A stretch of 64,000 nucleotides of DNA from contig JAFTIP010000062.1 in NCBI GenBank assembly GCA_017456845.1, positions 1 through 64,000 on the forward strand. Reading direction: 5' to 3'. A program made the position numbers and the translations under genes. The notes under the pieces were generated by a model that had not been told where the DNA came from, made no database searches, and saw only the letters and a list, made by a program, of their open reading frames with translations. Numbering within the stretch: position 1 is the stretch's first letter; every line of letters begins with the position of its first letter. Shown here piece after piece: positions 41,534 through 49,916 of this stretch. Source of the stretch: Ruminococcus sp. GTDB lineage: Bacteria > Bacillota > Clostridia > Oscillospirales > Acutalibacteraceae.

Positions 41534-42673
41534 ATGATAGCTTTGAGTAAAAATGTTTTTTCAAAAATTATATGGTTTGTTAAGAAAAATCCTGTGCTTG
41601 TTATCGCTTTCTTTGCGGCGGCAGTCACTTGTTTTTTTGTTCCTGTAGATAAGGAATATCTTAATTATTTTGACTTTAAAACCCTTACCTGCCTTTTTTG
41701 TGTGCTTTGTGTGGTGTGTGCCCTTAAAAACATCAACTTCTTCTATGTTCTTGCACGCAAAATTGTTGAGCTTTTCCGTAATGCAAGGCTTGCGGTTCTT
41801 GCTTTGGTGTACATAACCTTTATAGGTTCAATGCTTATTGCCAATGATATGGCACTCTTAACTTTTTTGCCCTTGGGCTACTTTGTTCTTCATACTACCA
41901 AAAAGGAAAAGTATATGGCTTTTACCTTCATAATGCAGAACATTGCCGCAAACTTAGGCGGAATGTTAACCCCTTTTGGCAATCCTCAGAACCTTTATCT
42001 TTACTCAAAATTCAATATTCCCACGGGTGAGTTCACACTAATAATGCTGCCGCCCTTCCTTTTGTCTGTGGCACTTATCACCGTTTGCTGTCTCTTTTTT
42101 GTAAAGGCAGAAAAGCTCCTTTTACCCAGCAAAAAGATTTATTTAAGCCCAAGGCGTACAGGCGTTTATCTTGCTCTTTTTGCACTTTCAATTCTTATAG
42201 TATTCCGTGGTATTCCTTACTGGGTAGGCCTTATTATAATTCCTGCCGCTATTGCGGTTCTGGACTATAAAGCACTTAAAATGGTGGACTACGGACTTTT
42301 ATTCACCTTCGTATTTTTCTTTATCTTTTCTGGCAATATGGCAAGAATCGAAGCAGTCAGAAATCTTTTCTCAACACTTCTGGAGAAGAATACCCTGATT
42401 GTCAGCACTCTTTCCTGTCAGATTATAAGCAATGTGCCCTCTGCAATTCTTCTTTCTCAGTTTACAACTAATTATGCCGACTTGCTTGTGGGAGTCAACA
42501 TTGGCGGAACAGGTACTCTGATTGCGTCCTTGGCAAGTCTAATCACTTTCCGTGAGTATAACAGGGTTTGTCCCGGCAAGACCTTAAAATATGTGGCGGA
42601 GTTTTCGGTTTTTAATTTCAGCTTTCTTATTATTCTTACAACGTTTATGACTTTTTTAGGTGGATTGATATAA
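41534..42673 (+). CDS. SLC13/ArsB-like anion permease
   Basis: The 379-residue integral membrane protein has about ten hydrophobic segments. Matching features of the ion-transporter superfamily are SMLIANDMALLTFLPLGYF near residue 97 and, in the second half, a LSCQIISNVPSAILLSQFT hairpin near 295 with the conserved Asn-Val-Pro, plus NIAANLGGMLTPFGNPQN near 137, typical of CitMHS/ArsB-type carriers. It shares one base with the MBL-hydrolase gene. The substrate (a dicarboxylate, citrate or other anion) is not predictable. Confidence 0.82.
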   Translation: MIALSKNVFSKIIWFVKKNPVLVIAFFAAAVTCFFVPVDKEYLNYFDFKTLTCLFCVLCVVCALKNINFFYVLARKIVELFRNARLAVLALVYITFIGSMLIANDMALLTFLPLGYFVLHTTKKEKYMAFTFIMQNIAANLGGMLTPFGNPQNLYLYSKFNIPTGEFTLIMLPPFLLSVALITVCCLFFVKAEKLLLPSKKIYLSPRRTGVYLALFALSILIVFRGIPYWVGLIIIPAAIAVLDYKALKMVDYGLLFTFVFFFIFSGNMARIEAVRNLFSTLLEKNTLIVSTLSCQIISNVPSAILLSQFTTNYADLLVGVNIGGTGTLIASLASLITFREYNRVCPGKTLKYVAEFSVFNFSFLIILTTFMTFLGGLI

Positions 42674-43536
42674 TGAATATAAAAATCACAGATGTAAGAG
42701 CCCTGAAGGGCGACAGTGCCTTTCTTATAGATGATGGCAAAACCGCAATTTTATATGACTCAGGCTTTGGCTTTACGGGTTTTCAGGTTGCTGAGAACAT
42801 CAGGCGTGAGCTTAAAGGCAGAAGCCTTGACTTTATCTTTCTCACTCATTCTCATTATGACCATGCCTTAGGTTCAGCCTATGTGCTTAACCAATTTGAA
42901 AATGCAAAGGTTGTGGCAGGGGAATATGCTGTAAAAATATTTGAAAAAGAAACTGCAAAAGCGGTAATGCGTGACCTTGACAGAAAGTTTGCATTGAAAA
43001 ACGGAGTTTCGGAATACGAAGATTTAGCCGACAACTTAACTGTTCATCTATCAGTAAAAGACAATGATAAATTCAAAGCGGGGGATATGGAGTTTACTGT
43101 TTTGAATCTTACAGGCCACACAAAATGTTCGGTAGGTTATTATCTCGAGAGCGAAAAGCTTCTTTTAAGCACCGAGTCTTTGGGAGTTTACACCGAAGAC
43201 GGCGAGGTTGTGCCCTCATATTTAGTGGGATATCAGATGGTTATAGACTCCATAAAAAGAGTTATGAGTCTGGGTGTAGAAAAAATCCTTATTCCGCACT
43301 ACGGAGTTATCGAAAAGAATGAGGCGAAAGAATACCTTAACAAAGCTCTTAAAAATGCCGTTGACACTGCTGATGAAATTGTAAGCATTTTAAAAGCAGG
43401 TAAAAGCAAAGAGGATGCTGTAAAATATTTTGTAGACAGATACTACAAAGGCAAGGTGAAAGAGATTTACCCCTACGATGCTATGATGCTTAATACCTCA
43501 ATTACTGTTGATTTAATTAAAAAAGAATTATTATAA
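42673..43536 (+). CDS. MBL-fold metallo-hydrolase
   Basis: The 287 residues carry the metallo-beta-lactamase zinc motif THSHYDHALGS near residue 58, TGHTKCSVGYY near 144 and IPHYGVIE near 213, giving two-metal ligands. The fold hydrolyses esters, thioesters or similar bonds; the substrate is unknown. ATG is joined to the permease stop (ATAATG), suggesting the two act on the same compound. A C-terminal helical extension follows the core. It converges with the kinase gene across a shared terminator. Confidence 0.87.
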   Translation: MNIKITDVRALKGDSAFLIDDGKTAILYDSGFGFTGFQVAENIRRELKGRSLDFIFLTHSHYDHALGSAYVLNQFENAKVVAGEYAVKIFEKETAKAVMRDLDRKFALKNGVSEYEDLADNLTVHLSVKDNDKFKAGDMEFTVLNLTGHTKCSVGYYLESEKLLLSTESLGVYTEDGEVVPSYLVGYQMVIDSIKRVMSLGVEKILIPHYGVIEKNEAKEYLNKALKNAVDTADEIVSILKAGKSKEDAVKYFVDRYYKGKVKEIYPYDAMMLNTSITVDLIKKELL

Positions 43537-43538
43537 AA

Positions 43539-43570
43539 AATGCCAACCTTGCTATTTGCAAAGTTGGCAT
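43539..43570. terminator. Bidirectional terminator
   Basis: ATGCCAACCTTGC and GCAAAGTTGGCAT pair around TATTT, with A-run on the left and T-rich right side. Confidence 0.8.
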
Positions 43571-43584
43571 TATCATTTTAAGAA

Positions 43585-44418
43585 TTAATTATTAACCATT
43601 TCAATAAGCTTGCCAAGAACAGGCTCAAAGCGTGCACCGTACCAATGCTCAGCATCTTTGGCAGACTCCTTGATGCATTCCAGTGCATAGTCAGCGGCAA
43701 TCTTTGCAGCTTCAAAAGCACTTTTGCCTCTTACAAAAGCACCTGTAAAGGCCGATGCATAAATATCGCCTGTGCCGTGGCAGGAATTAGGCAGAAGCTC
43801 GTGTTCATAGTAGCTTTGGGTACCATTTTCAACAACCAGAACACCTGTAAAGCCCTTTCTGTAAGAAACACCTGTAAAAACAATATTCTTGCATCCTAAA
43901 TCGAGAAGTTTCTCAACAATTCCGTCAATATACGCTTTATCGTATTCTTCTTTGTATTCTGTATCTGTTAAAAAGCAAGCCTCTGTAAGGTTGGGGATAA
44001 TATAATCGGCTTTGCCGCAAAGCCCCTTCATAGCCTCAACGAATTCCATATCAAAGCCGGGGTAAAGCTTACCGCCGTCAGCCATAGCAGGGTCAACAAT
44101 AGCTTTTGCACCATCTTTAAGAGAGGTAGCAATGATGTTTTTAACGTAATCAATCTGTTTTGTACTTCCAAGGTAACCTGTGTAAACAGCATCAAATTTA
44201 ATGCTTTCTTTGCCCCAATGCTCATTGATTGCAGGCATATCCTCAGTTAAATCTCTGAAAGTATAGCCCGAAAAACCTGCTGTGTGGGTAGAAAGCACAG
44301 CAGAGGGAAGCACAGAGCATTCTACACCGCAGGCAGAAATAACAGGCAACGCTACAGTAAGCGAGCATTGACCAACGCAGGAAATATCCTGAACAGTAAG
44401 TATTCTTTTGTATTCCAT
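43585..44418 (-). CDS. Pyridoxal/pyridoxamine kinase (PdxK/PdxY type)
   Basis: It phosphorylates B6 vitamers to feed pyridoxal 5'-phosphate. The 277 residues are ribokinase-like: ILTVQDISCVGQCSLTVALP at the start, PSAVLSTHTAGF near residue 40, YTGYLGS near 80, DPAMADGGKLYPG near 113, and the anion-hole motif LLPNSCHGTGDIYASAFTGA near 215 with catalytic Asp. ATG 44418 (MEYKR) has GGAG upstream; a longer in-frame form begins at 44448. It lies next to a MocR-like regulator, a usual partner of B6 genes. Confidence 0.88.
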   Translation of the reverse strand: MEYKRILTVQDISCVGQCSLTVALPVISACGVECSVLPSAVLSTHTAGFSGYTFRDLTEDMPAINEHWGKESIKFDAVYTGYLGSTKQIDYVKNIIATSLKDGAKAIVDPAMADGGKLYPGFDMEFVEAMKGLCGKADYIIPNLTEACFLTDTEYKEEYDKAYIDGIVEKLLDLGCKNIVFTGVSYRKGFTGVLVVENGTQSYYEHELLPNSCHGTGDIYASAFTGAFVRGKSAFEAAKIAADYALECIKESAKDAEHWYGARFEPVLGKLIEMVNN

Positions 44419-44508
44419 AAAACTCAACTCCATTTCATTGATGAGCATATTATATCACTTGCTGATGATATCGAAATATCCAAAATAGATAAAAATAATA
44501 TAACCAGA

Positions 44509-45603
44509 TTATTTGAGTTTGCGTTTGGCTCTTCGTACTCGGTTTATGTGGCGTTCAAAATTTCCGCTTTCAATAAGCTCAGTAAGTACATACTGGTCCA
44601 AAGTTGGTACCGTGCAGGAGTAAAAACCCAGCTTCCTGTTAAAATCATTCAACAGATTTTCAGGAAGAACCATATAGCCGATTCTCATTGATGGTGCAAT
44701 GGTTTCTGAGAAAGTGTTAAGATAAATAACCCTGCCGTTTTCAGAAAGAGAGAACACGGTATCTTCATTTTTCTTTGAAACAGTAAGCTCAGCGGAGTAG
44801 TTATCTTCAATAATAAAGCCTTCTCTCTTTTCGGCCCAGCGTAAGTATTCCTGCCTTTTTCCGATACTTGCAGTAATCCCTGAGGGGAAGCTGTTAAAAG
44901 GCGTAATATGAAGCACACTTGCCACTGTGCGGTTAAGCTCAGCGGTTTTTATACCGTTTCTGCCTAAGGTAAGCATATCGGTTTTAACGCTGTTTGCAGA
45001 ATATACCTTGCGGATTTTTTCGTAAGAGGGATTCTCAAGAGCAAAAATCCTGTTTTTACCCAAAAGCTGCAAAATCAGGCTGTAAAGGTACTCGGCACCT
45101 GCACCGATTACAATCTGCTCAGGCGAAACGCTGATGCCGTTACTGCGGTAGAGGTACTTGGCAATTGCATTTCTCAGCTCGTCAAGGCCCTGATTAGGCG
45201 AACGTTTGAGAATCTCGCCTTCCTTATCGCTTAATACCTTCCTCACAGCTTTTTGCAAAACCGAAACAGGAAAATCGCATTCGGTTTTTGAGTGATTTGG
45301 TTTTATAAATTCAGCTTCATAATGTGAATCAAAGGATGATAAAAAGTCGCTTTCTTTGTAAATAACAAAGTAACCGCTTCGCTCCTTAGCTTCAATATAT
45401 CCTTCGTCACAAAGTATTGAGTAGGCGTGTTCTATGGTAATAACACTTACACCTGTTTCTTCGCATAAAAGCCTTTTGGATGGCAGTTTACTGCCGAATT
45501 CAAGTGCTCCGCTTACAATATCTTCTTTTATCTGCTCATAAATCTGTAAATAAGCAAACTTACCATTTTTTTCGCTTATGCCATATTTCATCTGATTATA
45601 CAC
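44509..45603 (-). CDS. MocR/PdxR-like GntR-aminotransferase regulator, truncated and lacking the PLP lysine
   Basis: MocR proteins join a GntR DNA-binding domain to an aminotransferase-fold sensor. Here residues 1-75 are GntR (SKRLLCEETGVSVITIEHAY) and the rest is the aminotransferase fold (VIGAGAEYLYSLILQLLG; FIIEDNYSAEL near 262). Two oddities are seen. Glu300 in NTFSETIAPSMRIGYM replaces the Lys that binds PLP in GabR/PdxR. The protein stops at 364 residues, in RHINRVRRAKRKLK, where family members run about 100 residues further. It may be a degenerate regulator or one that does not use PLP. The neighbouring kinase suggests B6 control. Confidence 0.8.
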   Translation of the reverse strand: MYNQMKYGISEKNGKFAYLQIYEQIKEDIVSGALEFGSKLPSKRLLCEETGVSVITIEHAYSILCDEGYIEAKERSGYFVIYKESDFLSSFDSHYEAEFIKPNHSKTECDFPVSVLQKAVRKVLSDKEGEILKRSPNQGLDELRNAIAKYLYRSNGISVSPEQIVIGAGAEYLYSLILQLLGKNRIFALENPSYEKIRKVYSANSVKTDMLTLGRNGIKTAELNRTVASVLHITPFNSFPSGITASIGKRQEYLRWAEKREGFIIEDNYSAELTVSKKNEDTVFSLSENGRVIYLNTFSETIAPSMRIGYMVLPENLLNDFNRKLGFYSCTVPTLDQYVLTELIESGNFERHINRVRRAKRKLK

Positions 45604-45638
45604 AACCTTTCGGTTTTGATAAATATCGTATAATCAAA

Positions 45639-45667
45639 ATTATATTTATATTTAATAATAATGTCAA
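45639..45667 (-). promoter_or_regulatory. Promoter of the MocR-like regulator
   Basis: On the minus strand, TTGACA (45667-45662), 17-base spacer and TATAAT (45644-45639). Confidence 0.75.
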
Positions 45668-45782
45668 TGGATTTTACTATCTCAAAAATATTCTGTAAAA
45701 TCCGACATTATTTTACAAATTATCTATACAAATGGAATTTGATGTGATAGAATAAGCCTACATAATTTTGGAGGTAGGTTTT

Positions 45783-46277
45783 ATGAAAAAGATTATTCTT
45801 TCCGCAGTTGCAGTTTTAATGTGTATGTGTATGCTTACAGCTTGTGGCGACAATTCACAAACACTTAACGATACCCCCCTTGTTGATGCTATGGATAAAA
45901 TTAACGCCGAAGTTTTTGGCGGCGGAGATAATATGAGGGTTATCGATTCTCTCGATAAACTTGAGCTTTACTACGGCATTGACCCTGCTGATATTAAGGA
46001 GTTTGCCGCAGAGGTCTCTAAAAATTCCGCAACTGAAATTGATGAGGTTGTTTTAATCAAAGCAGTTGACGAAGAAGCCGCAAAGCGTGTTGCTGAAAAG
46101 CTTGAGCTTCGACTTCAGTCTCAGAAAGACCTTTGTGCAAGCTATTCGCCTGAGCTTTTGGCTATTGCGGAAAAATCATCTGTAGTAACTGCAGGTTCAT
46201 ACGTTGAGCTTATTATTACCGATAAGTACGACGAAGCCATATCAATTCGTAGCGAAGTGCTTTTTAAAGCAAAATAA
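45783..46277 (+). CDS. DUF4358 lipoprotein
   Basis: The 164-residue precursor has a lipoprotein signal (MCMCMLTACGDN; Cys near residue 21). The mature part matches DUF4358, a short exported domain common in Clostridia: LYYGIDPADIKEFAAEVSK near 65 and KRVAEKLELRLQSQKDLCAS near 103, ending with YVELIITDKYDEA. The function is unknown. ATG 45783 follows GGAGG. It is monocistronic, with a terminator after it. Confidence 0.82.
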   Translation: MKKIILSAVAVLMCMCMLTACGDNSQTLNDTPLVDAMDKINAEVFGGGDNMRVIDSLDKLELYYGIDPADIKEFAAEVSKNSATEIDEVVLIKAVDEEAAKRVAEKLELRLQSQKDLCASYSPELLAIAEKSSVVTAGSYVELIITDKYDEAISIRSEVLFKAK

Positions 46278-46282
46278 TTTTC

Positions 46283-46316
46283 AGCCGTGACCCTTTTACG
46301 GGTTGCGGTTTTTTAT
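46283..46316 (+). terminator. Terminator after the DUF4358 gene
   Basis: CAGCCGTGACCC and GGGTTGCGGTT pair around TTTTAC, followed by a T-run. Confidence 0.75.
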
Positions 46317-46317
46317 T

Positions 46318-46392
46318 GTAGGGGCGAATATCATTCGCCCGCAAAAATGTTGATATTAAATAAAACTTTCGGGCTGATAATATCAGCCTCTA
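46318..46392. repeat. Family B hairpin doublet (B4)
   Basis: The left half GTAGGGGCGAATATCATTCG+CCCGC (46318-46342) and right half TCGGGCTGATAATATCAGCC+TCTA (46369-46392) face each other across 26 bases. Each half is a hairpin. Confidence 0.7.
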
Positions 46393-46436
46393 AGATATTG
46401 ATTGCAGATTTATTCTGATATAATTCTTTTCTGATA

Positions 46437-46465
46437 TTGATACAAAAATCATTTTGTGGTAAAAT
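46437..46465 (+). promoter_or_regulatory. Promoter of pcrA
   Basis: TTGATA (46437-46442), 17-base spacer, TAAAAT (46460-46465). Confidence 0.7.
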
Positions 46466-46495
46466 GAAAAGACTTTTTGAAGGGATTTTTAAGTT

Positions 46496-48739
46496 ATGGA
46501 TACACAGGAAATCAGAAAACGTTTCAGCAGAATGAACGATATGCAGCAGAAAGCTGTTTTTCATACCGAGGGTCCTCTGCTAATTTTAGCAGGTGCAGGC
46601 TCAGGTAAAACCACCGTGCTTGTTAACCGCATTGCTTACATTCTTCAGTGCGGTCTTTGCGAGCCTTGGCAGATTCTTGCCATTACCTTTACCAACAAGG
46701 CGGCAACAGAGCTTAAAGAGCGAATCTGCAAGTCTGTGCCTGAGGGCGGTGCCGACATCTGGGCGGCAACCTTCCACTCCACCTGTGCCAGAATTTTACG
46801 CCGTTTTGGCGACAGAATCGGCTACGGCTCTCATTTTACAATTTACGATACCGATGACCAGCGTCGTTTGATGAAAGATATTTTAAAAGAGCTTAACGTT
46901 GACGAAAAAATGCTTCCTCACCGCAAAGTTCTTGCCGCAATTTCTTCCGCAAAGGATGAGATGAAATCTCCTGAGCAGATGAAAACTGAGTCTGCTTTTG
47001 ACGTTCGTCAGCAGACCATTGCCAAGGCATACGGCATTTATCAGAAAAAGCTTAAAGATGCCAACGCAATGGATTTTGACGATATGCTTTTAAACACAGT
47101 TCTTCTTTTTGAGGAAAATAAGGATGTTTTAGAGCTTTATCAGCGTCAGTTCAAGTACATAATGGTAGACGAATATCAGGACACAAACCGAGTGCAGTAC
47201 CGCTTTGTAAGCTTACTGGCGGGAGGCAGTGGCAACATCTGCGTAGTTGGTGATGACGACCAGAGTATTTACAAGTTCAGAGGAGCTACTATTGAAAACA
47301 TTCTTTCTTTTGAAGATACCTTCAAAAGCTCTTCCGTAATCCGCCTTGAGCAGAATTACCGAAGCACAAAGAATATCCTTGCCGCCGCCAATGACGTTAT
47401 TCAGAACAACCGTCAGCGTAAAGGCAAAACCCTCTGGACTCAGAACGAAGAGGGCGAAAAGATAACTCTTCACACCGCCTACGACGAAAGGGAAGAGGCT
47501 CGTTTTGTAGCCGATACAATTCTTGACGAGGTTGCAAAGGGTGCAAACTTCTCCGATTTTGCCGTGCTTTACAGAATGAATGCTCAGTCAAACGCAGTTG
47601 AGCAGGCTTTGGCTCGTGCAGGTGTGCCTCACCGTATTATCGGCGGACATCGCTTCTATGACCGTGAAGAAATCAAGGATATGACCGCATATCTTCAGGT
47701 TATCAATAACCCAAACGACAGCTTACGCCTCAGCCGTATTATCAACAAACCCAAGCGTGGTATCGGCGATACCACCATTGGCAGAGCTCTTGATATCGGT
47801 GCGGGAATAGGCGAGAGTCTTTTTGAAGTTATCGGTCATGCTTCCGATTTCCCTGAGCTTTCACGCGGTGCCTCAAAGCTTATGGCATTCCACTCACTTA
47901 TCTCAGGTCTTATTGAGGCCGCAAACGATGAGGATACTTCTTTAGGGGAATTATATAATCTTATTTTAGAGCATACTGATTATAAAGCTTACCTCAAAGC
48001 CGAAAAAGAAAACGCCGATGAACGCATTGAAAACATCGACGAATTACTTTCAAACATCAATACCTTTGAGAACGAATATGGCGAGGAGGCTAACCTCTCA
48101 GCATTCTTAGAGGAAATCTCCCTCCAGACAGATATTGATAATTACGACTCCGAGGCAGACTGTGCCACTATGATGACCTTACATTCCTCAAAAGGCCTTG
48201 AATTCCCAACTGTTTTCCTTATCGGTATGGAAGAGGGCATTTTCCCCTCAATTGCCGCTTTAATGTCTGGCGAAGAGCTTGATGAAGAGCATCGCCTTGC
48301 TTACGTTGGTATTACAAGAGCCAAGAAAAAGCTTTATCTTACCTGCACCCGTAGCCGTATGCTTTTCGGTTCCACCCAGCACAATAAGGTTTCACGCTTT
48401 GCCGAGGAAATCAGCGAGCAGTATTTAGAGCGTACAGGCGTAACCAAGGCTTTTGGTTCTGCCGAGAGTTCTTCTTCAACTGCTTCAAAAATCGGTATTG
48501 GTTCAGCTAATAAATCCGCTTACAATCCTTACGGCATCAAAAAGCCTGCAACTCAGGCAACAGTCGCATCTTCAGGCAATTCCTACAAAGTAGGCGACAG
48601 GGTAAAGCATAAGGTTTTCGGCATTGGTCTGGTTATCAAAGCCGAGCCCATGGGTAAAGACACTATGATGGAAATTTCCTTCGACAGCGTCGGCACCAAA
48701 ACCCTTATGGCAAACTTCAGCAAAATGGAAAAACTCTGA
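46496..48739 (+). CDS. pcrA: ATP-dependent DNA helicase PcrA (UvrD family)
   Basis: This 3'-5' superfamily 1 helicase works in DNA repair and clearing of replication obstacles. The 747 residues include motif Ia/Walker A LAGAGSGKTTVL near residue 32, Walker B MVDEYQDTNRVQY near 222, VVGDDDQSIYKFRGA near 247, LEQNYRST near 283 and TLHSSKGLEFPTVFLIGMEE near 566, ending with the C-terminal tudor-like KVGDRVKHKVFGIGLV domain near 698 that is specific to PcrA. It is monocistronic, with a family A repeat following the TGA. Confidence 0.95.
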   Translation: MDTQEIRKRFSRMNDMQQKAVFHTEGPLLILAGAGSGKTTVLVNRIAYILQCGLCEPWQILAITFTNKAATELKERICKSVPEGGADIWAATFHSTCARILRRFGDRIGYGSHFTIYDTDDQRRLMKDILKELNVDEKMLPHRKVLAAISSAKDEMKSPEQMKTESAFDVRQQTIAKAYGIYQKKLKDANAMDFDDMLLNTVLLFEENKDVLELYQRQFKYIMVDEYQDTNRVQYRFVSLLAGGSGNICVVGDDDQSIYKFRGATIENILSFEDTFKSSSVIRLEQNYRSTKNILAAANDVIQNNRQRKGKTLWTQNEEGEKITLHTAYDEREEARFVADTILDEVAKGANFSDFAVLYRMNAQSNAVEQALARAGVPHRIIGGHRFYDREEIKDMTAYLQVINNPNDSLRLSRIINKPKRGIGDTTIGRALDIGAGIGESLFEVIGHASDFPELSRGASKLMAFHSLISGLIEAANDEDTSLGELYNLILEHTDYKAYLKAEKENADERIENIDELLSNINTFENEYGEEANLSAFLEEISLQTDIDNYDSEADCATMMTLHSSKGLEFPTVFLIGMEEGIFPSIAALMSGEELDEEHRLAYVGITRAKKKLYLTCTRSRMLFGSTQHNKVSRFAEEISEQYLERTGVTKAFGSAESSSSTASKIGIGSANKSAYNPYGIKKPATQATVASSGNSYKVGDRVKHKVFGIGLVIKAEPMGKDTMMEISFDSVGTKTLMANFSKMEKL

Positions 48740-48850
48740 CCGCAAGGTAGCCCCTTGAGGGCGATTCCGTCTTTGGCAGGTTAGCCACCTGCAGGGCAAT
48801 TCCGCCTTTGGATAGCTTACTCTTAGAGGAAAACTTTAATTTACGGCGGA
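48740..48850 (+). repeat. Family A repeat (A8)
   Basis: It starts at the base after the pcrA stop (CCGCAAGGTAGCCCC), with a second unit GGTTAGCCACCTGCAGGGC near 48779, then CCGCCTTTGGATAGCTTAC and a 3' arm TTTACGGCGG. CCGCC and GGCGG can pair. Confidence 0.72.
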
Positions 48851-48875
48851 TTAATTGTTTAAATACTAATAGTTC

Positions 48876-48912
48876 AAGAGAGCGGTTGAGTAAATTCATA
48901 CCGCTCTTTTTT
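48876..48912 (+). terminator. Terminator after pcrA
   Basis: AAGAGAGCGGT and ACCGCTCTTTTTT form a stem around TGAGTAAATTCAT. Confidence 0.75.
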
Positions 48913-48966
48913 CACAAATCTCGATAACCTCCATAATATAAAGTAAAAACTATTCGGAGGTAGCTT

Positions 48967-49773
48967 ATGAGTGATAATGTAAATATCTCGATGTGCGACA
49001 GCAATGACGTCAAAAACGATTGCTCAAACGCCGTTTGTATTGATGCAATGCGTGTGTATGACAGTTGCTCAGACAAGGACTGCATAAACGATTTAAGGGT
49101 TTTCTTTACCGAGGAAGTTCAGGCTCTGGTAGATGATTCTGTCAATGTTCGGTTAAGAGATGCCGAGGTTCTCACCGTTACTACAAATTTAGAGCCCGTA
49201 CCCTTTAACAAGGGCTTCTACTCGGTAGATATTACATTCTTTTTCAGCGTAACCTTAGACCTTTACTCCTCTGCAGGAGCTACTCCTACTCAGGTTCAGG
49301 GTACAGCAATGTTCAACAAAAAGGTAATTCTTTTCGGCTCAGACGGCAACGTTAAGGTTTTCTCAACCGAATACGGCTCAGACCCTGCCGAAGCCCAGAC
49401 CTTAAGCTTACCAAGAGTTAACGTTCAGGTTGCAAAACCCATTGCTTTGTCGGCAAAAATCGGTTCTTGCTCAAGCCTTAATCGTTTTCCGTGCTCAGTT
49501 CCTCAGTGCGTTTGTAACTGTGTGGGCGGTGAGCCTACTGACGACGGCACAAGATGCGTAACCGTTACTCTGGGACTTTTCTCAATTGTGCAGATAGAGC
49601 GTAACGTTCAGCTTCTGGTTCATTCCTATGATTTCTGCATTCCCAAGAAAGAGTGCACCAACTCTACCGATAACCCCTGCGAGGTATTCTCACGCCTCGA
49701 TTTCCCCAAAGACCAGTTCTTCCCACCCAATATCTGCGACAGTAAGCAAGGTTCTTGTTCTTGCGGATGCTAA
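48967..49773 (+). CDS. Cys-rich conserved protein of unknown function
   Basis: The 268-residue protein has no signal peptide. Cysteines cluster at both ends: CSNAVCIDAMRVYDSCSDKD near residue 19, then NRFPCSVPQCVCNCVGG near 175 and a C-terminal SKQGSCSCGC. Between them is a beta-rich region (DITFFFSVTLDLYSSAG; FNKKVILFGSDGNVKVFS). It resembles a group of uncharacterised Clostridia proteins of this layout; a role in spore coat or metal binding would fit but is only a guess. GGAGG precedes the ATG and a strong terminator follows. Confidence 0.7.
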   Translation: MSDNVNISMCDSNDVKNDCSNAVCIDAMRVYDSCSDKDCINDLRVFFTEEVQALVDDSVNVRLRDAEVLTVTTNLEPVPFNKGFYSVDITFFFSVTLDLYSSAGATPTQVQGTAMFNKKVILFGSDGNVKVFSTEYGSDPAEAQTLSLPRVNVQVAKPIALSAKIGSCSSLNRFPCSVPQCVCNCVGGEPTDDGTRCVTVTLGLFSIVQIERNVQLLVHSYDFCIPKKECTNSTDNPCEVFSRLDFPKDQFFPPNICDSKQGSCSCGC

Positions 49774-49778
49774 AGAAA

Positions 49779-49810
49779 AACGGCTCCTAAAAAAGGAGCC
49801 GTTGTTTATT
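49779..49810 (+). terminator. Terminator after the Cys-rich protein gene
   Basis: ACGGCTCC-TAAAAAA-GGAGCCGT stem, then TGTTTATTTT. Confidence 0.8.
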
Positions 49811-49812
49811 TT

Positions 49813-49838
49813 GTAGAGGCGGATATTATCCGCCCGAA
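49813..49838. repeat. Family B half copy (B5)
   Basis: GTAGAGGCGGATATTATCCG+CCCGAA, one hairpin half. No partner half is seen before the family A copy that follows. Confidence 0.65.
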
Positions 49839-49861
49839 TGTTTTATTGAAATGTCTGCGGT

Positions 49862-49916
49862 TGGCTAACCTGCAAAGGCGGAATTGCCCTCGGGTGGCTA
49901 AACCGCGGCTAACGGT
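49862..49916 (-). repeat. Family A repeat, partial (A9)
   Basis: Read on the minus strand it begins at the base after the alkaline phosphatase TAA: ACCGTTAGCCGCGGTTTAGC, then CACCCGAGGGCAATTCCGCC and TTTGCAGGTTAGCC. The terminal AACGGCGG arm is missing. Confidence 0.68.
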
